From: Ophiodon elongatus
Taxonomy: Eukaryota; Chordata; Actinopteri; Perciformes; Hexagrammidae
Assembly (NCBI GenBank): GCA_016806645.1
Contig: JACSYO010001856.1
Span: 2,367,001 to 2,431,000, forward strand
DNA length: 64,000 bases
Reading direction: 5' to 3'
Positions 60,001 through 64,000 of the stretch are shown here, piece after piece. The number at the start of each line of letters is the position of its first letter. Position 1 is the stretch's first letter. Below the pieces are notes generated by a model that saw nothing but the letters and a program-made list of their open reading frames with translations, made no database searches and was not told the origin of the DNA. A program made the position numbers and the translations under genes.

Positions 60001-62814
60001 TAATGCATTACAAGCATACTTATAACGCATTATAATCTGATTATAGCACTGTATAATTATAGTTATAAGCACTCATTACAATTCATAATGCTTAATAGTA
60101 GTAATCATACATTAGGAAAAATATTAGAAAACATCTTATAATGATGTATAAGGTCAAATATCATAAAACTGGTCATTGTTTGCTTTAAGTAAAGTGAAAC
60201 AAGAATCATTAAATCTGTGCAAGATCAGCACAATGATCAAGTAGTACGATACTTGACCGTATGTCATTTTAAAATGCGTTATAATGTGTTGTGGTTATTT
60301 AATTATGATTGGATAATTATATTTATGACTATTTATAACTATCACAATACAGTGCCATAAGCAGATTATATAATATATAATGCAATATAAGTATGTCTAT
60401 AAACCATTATAGACACGAACGTCATAGAAAGTGTTATCGAAACATTTATGGCTGGTTGATTTTAAGTTTAAGTGCCTTTCAGTCTCTTCATGTGGATACC
60501 GGTGCACTTGTTATTCAGAAAGCACTCCCAATAAACATGAAAGCATCACTTCCATGTGACACTATGTGTTGTTTGGTGGACTGTATTCAATGTACTGACT
60601 CCAAATGAAACAAGCTTCCATGAATAGACAATGAAAAACATGAAAAAAAACCTGCACACATATTGTGGATCGCCTCATGAAGACAGTGGCTGTATTTACA
60701 TGCAGGTCAAAGCTTTGAGCAATTGTGAATGTCCGGTTATCAAAATAGTGGCATCTGTCTTTTTAACAGAGAATAAGATAACTGCATTTTGACATTTACT
60801 AAATAGTTAATTGGGTCTGATGCTTGAATAGGTGTGATGTCTGATGTTAAAACTTGAAAAAGTCAGGTTACAGGTTACAGGTTACACGTGTTTCTATCAC
60901 AATGTTTTTTTTCTTAAGCTGCATAAAATGTAAATCATGCCATGGCCTACATAGGTCACTATCTGATAAAGGAATTACTCTGAATTTCAGAGATCACTCA
61001 CTCATAGTACTCTGCTGCCGGGGTGATCTTGTACTTGGCGTAAGACGTTCCATTGCCGAGGATGGATCCGTTGAGGGCTTTGGGGTCGGTGCAGTTTGGA
61101 CTGTTCCAAGGGTTGTTACAATGTAGCCATGGCAGCTCATCGGTCATGGAGGAGAACAGGTAGTAGAGGGACCAGGCAATGATGACATTGTAGTAGAAGC
61201 CGACATACAGGGCTATGATGATCACAGTGTAGCCCACACCTGAGGAACACAGAGTTATTATGAGTGAGAACAAAATGATGGTTTACGTTCACACTGTGCT
61301 GTCCAGTGCAAATTCACTTCATGCGTACTCTCTTTAGAGACGACCACATTTGATATATTTTCTGCTGTTAACATAGGTTGCATAATGTGAACTGGTTCCA
61401 AATAATGCGTAAAGACACATGCTGCATCTCAATATTGCTCAAACATCGAAACACCGATTTCAAAGTCGAAGCAATAATTATATAAATCACAACAACAGAC
61501 ACCACATAACGAAGAACTTCTACCCCCGTTAGCTGTGTTATATAGATAAAAAGTTGCCTATGTAGAGTTTGCTGATAAACATCTGAGGCATTGTTCACAT
61601 ATTGTCAACATATTTTCAGTCCTCTTCACCATCATATCACCACCATGAGGTGCACATATCTTCCTCTTAGCAGCGTACACTCATGTCGTCACTATATCAA
61701 ACCTTTCGAACACATCCACTGGGCGCTACAGCTTACTTTCCATCATTTGCGCTGTATATATATGTGTGTGTTTTTTCTTCTTTTTTTCTTTATTTAGTTA
61801 ATTCTGGGATGAGTTTTTTTGTCCCCACCGGAATGTGAAATCCTTGCACGAAAACAGAGATACCATCACCATAAATCCATCACCCGCTCATTCTTGGCCG
61901 GAAAAAAAACAAACCCGTCTAAGCACTGAAGCCAACAAAGGCAGGGACTGTTGCTGATTCAATACTGCAGACGGACGTAATTATCTGATATTATTTAAAA
62001 CATGCTTCTTCAAATAATAACCTGTTGTACAAAGACCACAACGTGAGAAGAGGTCAGGCTTATGTGTCTCCAGATGTATAATCTTAGTTCTCCTTTTCTC
62101 AATTTAATGCTAATCATGACATGCAGGATTGGCTTTATTGTTAATGCCCAGTTGCTGTAATTAAGTCAATGCAAGTTTCAGTTTAAAGTTTACACAACAT
62201 AAATCTATGTTCGTCAGTTTTATTTCATGTGCTCAAAGCCTTCTCTTTAACAACAGCGCGTGATAGATCGCTTTTGATCGTCTCTGATTAGTTTAATTGA
62301 TTGACTTGTAATTACATTGACCCCAACTGTGTTCCTCAGCAGGCCAAGGACAGTTTGCTTTGGCTTCACTCATTTGAAATTGGCATTTGAAGAAACATAG
62401 ACAGGGGTATAAGGTTGGAAGCACAAGATAGAGAAATACAGAAAGGTGAAACAGAGAAATAGCCGACGTGACAGAGAAATTAGTTCCAAATGACACTTGT
62501 GAACCTATGAGGGTTAAAGGACAAGAACAAAGGGATGAAATGAAAGGGCAAGACACTGAAGAGAAGCAAAGAAGAGCATGACTGAGCTGTACTTAGCTCA
62601 GTTTAAGAGGTTAGAGAAAGAATGAAGTAAAAAGACATGCCAGTTCATGTGTGTACTTGTGCGTGTGTGCGTTAAAGCTCACCTTTAAAGATGGGGCAAA
62701 TTTTCCAAACTGTAGCCGCCCCTTCTCTGTTGTACTGGCCCAGGGCAAGCTCCATGTAGAACAAAGGCATCCCCGCAATGACCAAGAAAAGAATGTACGG
62801 AATCAAAAAGGCAC
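43861..62814 (-). CDS. slc6a2: Norepinephrine transporter NET, 3' thirteen coding exons
   Basis: Na+/Cl--dependent norepinephrine (and dopamine) reuptake carrier of the SLC6/NSS family, at the plasma membrane of noradrenergic neurons. Coding exons 5' to 3': 62814-62683, 61239-61002, 54794-54656, 54034-53900, 52978-52875, 50978-50854, 50587-50475, 49431-49303, 48442-48343, 47812-47712, 45813-45646, 44295-44224, 43884-43861. Phases join without error and give 525 residues plus TGA. Human NET has 617, so about 90 N-terminal residues (cytosolic tail, TM1 with the amine-binding Asp) lie right of the window. NET rather than DAT is shown by NCTDPKALNGSILGN in the second loop and the C-terminus KHWLAI (DAT ends HWLKV). 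SERT is excluded by the same features. Introns reach 6.2 kb. No damage seen. Confidence 0.95.
44179..44223 (-). other. slc6a2: Possible intron-retention C-terminus of slc6a2
   Basis: Reading through the donor after RQFT stays open for 14 codons (VRGLFLCFLMTVLT) to a TGA at 44179-44181. If this intron were retained, the protein would lose the HWLAI motif and gain a hydrophobic tail. This is inference only; a chance short read-through is quite likely. Confidence 0.2.
45435..45604 (+). repeat. Probable interspersed repeat fragment in a slc6a2 intron
   Basis: The start, aataatgcattttatttata followed by ggcacctttcaaa, matches a 3'-end pattern I recall from fish retroelements (…tttatttatatagcgcctttc…). 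The following ctgaattctggaccaattg also looks repeat-derived. The family is uncertain. Confidence 0.4.
46190..46360 (+). repeat. Interspersed repeat 'ggaggttatg' family, copy 2
   Basis: Plus-strand copy of the element at 42331-42520: cctccgcccaggaggttatg, then gtcagcaggatta, then cccaattttcatgaaactag, then gaacccattac, then gcagaggtctgtg. The two copies are inverted relative to each other, 3.7 kb apart, and bracket the slc6a2 3' coding exons. Confidence 0.75.
46453..47156. mobile_element. Foldback (long-TIR) element in a slc6a2 intron
   Basis: The left arm, about 46453-46604, and the right arm, about 47012-47156, are reverse complements over some 145 bp. Shared blocks are gtgacaaatg/tctattacatgat, taagatttaaaa, atgcgtattttggggtattc, acaaatgcttgtt and aataccaagcaatttga. 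About 400 bp of unrelated AT-rich DNA separates the arms and encodes nothing recognisable. Weaker similarity continues outward for about 40 bp on each side. It fits a non-autonomous DNA transposon; the superfamily is unknown and no target-site duplication was identified. Confidence 0.75.
47712..54794 (-). CDS. slc6a2: slc6a2 exons for TM4 to TM11
   Basis: Successive exons carry TM4 (LALCLIVVVFILYFSLWKG), TM5 (ITATMPYVVLFVLLIRG), TM6 with the unwound FYSLGAGFGVLIAFASYNKF, TM7 (SGFAIFSVLGYMA), TM8 (FFIMLLTLGIDSS), TM9 after the loop MGGMEAVITGL, TM10 (GTSILFAVLIEAIGVSWFY) and the start of TM11 (WRLCWKFVSPAFLL). The TM6 and TM8 blocks include Na+, Cl- and substrate ligands of the family and are unchanged. 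After TM9 it has CITN before GGIYV, as in DAT, where human NET has CITK; this is a minor variation. Confidence 0.95.
50596..50616. repeat. (CA)n microsatellite at a slc6a2 acceptor
   Basis: The CA run begins less than 10 bp from the acceptor of the exon ending at 50587, so on the minus strand a GT tract directly precedes the splice site. Confidence 0.85.
54041..54077. repeat. (CA)n microsatellite at a slc6a2 acceptor
   Basis: CA run starting about 6 bp from the acceptor of the exon ending at 54034. It replaces the usual pyrimidine tract with GT repeats on the transcribed strand. Confidence 0.85.
57664..57696. repeat. Perfect 14-bp stem, 5-nt loop hairpin
   Basis: gatggtttgtccca (57664-57677) and tgggacaaaccatc (57683-57696) are exact reverse complements separated by gtgtt. 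It lies in the 6.2-kb slc6a2 intron. Confidence 0.85.
59972..60439. mobile_element. MITE-like element with long inverted repeats
   Basis: The left end ggtaatacttgctatgacg pairs with the right end cgtcatagaaagtgttatc. The pairing continues inward for about 100 bp through imperfect blocks such as tctataatgcattac, agcatacttat and atagcactgta. The flanks carry aaacatt on both sides (59965-59971 and 60440-60446), a candidate 7-bp target-site duplication. The interior is AT-rich and non-coding. Size and ends suit a non-autonomous cut-and-paste transposon; the superfamily is not assigned. Confidence 0.75.
61002..62814 (-). CDS. slc6a2: slc6a2 exons for TM2, TM3 and the glycosylated loop
   Basis: Exon 62683-62814 encodes TM2 (GAFLIPYILFLVIAG, MPLFYMELALGQYNREGAA). 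Exon 61002-61239 encodes TM3 (LYVGFYYNVIIAWSLYYLF), which contains the tyrosine lining the substrate site, and extracellular loop 2. The loop keeps the disulfide pair HCNNPWNSPNC and three N-glycosylation sequons (NCT, NGS, NGT), the same number and order as human NET. Confidence 0.95.
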
Positions 62815-64000
62815 CTGGAAAGAGAAATAATGACATGTCATGCTTTACATATCCCTGTTACATATACCGTATTCCCTGCTAGCAGGACTGATGTTTTAGC
62901 TTACAGTAAGAAAAGGTTCAAAATGTTCAATGTGGAAATAAGTGCTAGACAAAACAAAATACCAAAAGAAGACAAAAAAAGGGGGGGGGGGGGGGGGGCA
63001 GTGGTAGTTAGGGGTTTTGACATTGTTGAAAAAAACAACACACCATAACATGCAAGCAGGAAGGCTCACAGCTATTTTCATGCCGGGCCTCAGTAGCACA
63101 TCCAACAACAAGGAAATGACCTCCCATAATTGAATTGTTCTTGACATTGTCCAACACATATGACGCATTATCTACAGTAATGAATACATTTTGCTGAGGG
63201 CCAATATGATTGAAAGGCCATCAGTGGAGTTGACCCTTTGGGGCACTGAGCACAACATGTTGATTTTCGCCATGTGAATGGACACACAGACAAACAAGAG
63301 GATAGGGCACACGTTCTAGTGAGCAGTCTGTTGATGAGTGTTGAGGGAGAAACAACCCTGTTTAAAACAATCCTTTGTTTATTCAACTACACACACTGTA
63401 CTTTATTTTCTCTCACTGCAGTGCAGCTCCAGTGTTGAGTAGTTTTGAAAACAGGGGAAGTTGGTAATCGGTTACTCTTGTATTCAGACATATTGAGTAA
63501 ACCTGAGCTCAGACACTTGAATGTTCAATTAGACCAGGCAAATAAACCTGACAGTATATTTTAAACAAGATGAATCTAATATTTATATAATTTACAAGTA
63601 GATGCTAAAACATGCACTTCATGGCTCATTTGACAATACAGGTTGATTTTAGAGCTAAAGTGGCTTTTCACATGTACACAGGGATGTCCTGATATCACAT
63701 TTTCCCTACATGATTATCATGGACAAAAGAATTCACGATAGCAATATTATCGTCAAATTGATCTTTGACTATGTTTACTGTCCGTTTTGTCCCTTTTTTG
63801 GCAAATGAATTACTCTCAAAATATGAGTGGATAGATGTGGAGGGGGAGTCTGTTACTATAACTATATACAAAATAATTTAAGAGGGGCTGGATAATTTAA
63901 ACAATCTCATCATATGTGTATTATGAACATTATATCAATATTTCATTTTCGAATATCACGGTTATCATCACCCTGCATGCACATGTCTTTATAAAAGGGG
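62815..64000. other. slc6a2: slc6a2 upstream intron running off the window
   Basis: No exon matching the NET N-terminus or TM1 (NVWRFPYLCYKNGG region) is seen on the minus strand. It holds an 18-base G run at 62981-62998. The remainder is AT-rich and unremarkable. Confidence 0.6.
62981..62998. repeat. Poly(G) homopolymer
   Basis: Eighteen consecutive G bases preceded by seven A. The length is prone to assembly error and could form a G-quadruplex. Confidence 0.9.

Larger units (their letters stand above)
54795..61001 (-). other. slc6a2: slc6a2 6.2-kb intron
   Basis: Lies between the TM3/loop-2 exon and the TM4 exon. No additional exon is needed for phase or protein continuity. It contains a perfect hairpin at 57664-57696 and a MITE-like element at 59972-60439. 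A plus-strand ORF at 56780-57094 has no recognisable motif. Confidence 0.55.

Noticed and set aside
1..64000. CRISPR arrays, operons or other prokaryotic systems
   Set aside because: All tandem repeats are microsatellites or transposon pieces, and coding sequence is intron-split vertebrate genes.

Overview
This window is vertebrate nuclear DNA, almost certainly from a ray-finned (teleost) fish. It has short conserved exons with GT/AG borders separated by AT-rich introns, many CA/GT microsatellites, and fish-type transposon remnants (an L2-like LINE, foldback MITE-like elements, a possible solo LTR). There is no prokaryotic gene organisation. Protein identities come from motif and sequence recall, with no database search. 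Exon borders were set by splice dinucleotides and by checking that codon phase stays continuous from exon to exon.

Layout. (1) 1-4367, + strand: the 3' seven exons of a membrane dipeptidase gene, best matched to dpep2, ending in a GPI-anchor-type tail. (2) 6466-25124, - strand: a complete 24-exon slc12a4 gene (K-Cl cotransporter KCC1). The reconstructed reading frame is 3285 nt (1094 aa plus stop). The dipeptidase and slc12a4 are tail to tail, with their candidate poly(A) signals only about 125 bp apart. The first slc12a4 intron is about 9 kb. (3) 25.1-43.9 kb: an intergenic region of about 18.7 kb with no convincing host gene. It holds a probable solo LTR, two copies of a ~318-bp repeat (one flanked by 85-bp direct repeats), a LINE 3' fragment and a decayed L2-type LINE. 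(4) 43861-62814, - strand: thirteen 3' coding exons (525 aa) of slc6a2, the norepinephrine transporter NET. The exon or exons for the N-terminus and TM1 lie beyond the right edge.

Function. The genes do not form one pathway. The dipeptidase is a cell-surface zinc peptidase, KCC1 is an electroneutral K-Cl exporter used in volume regulation, and NET is a Na/Cl-dependent catecholamine reuptake carrier. All three have human counterparts on chromosome 16, so their linkage looks like retained synteny with local rearrangement.

I found no sign of a new biological system. The points worth a second look are repeat architecture (a 416-bp spaced repeat, two foldback elements, a perfect 14-bp hairpin), the tight convergent 3' ends, a possible overlapping uORF on slc12a4, and a possible intron-retention C-terminus on slc6a2.
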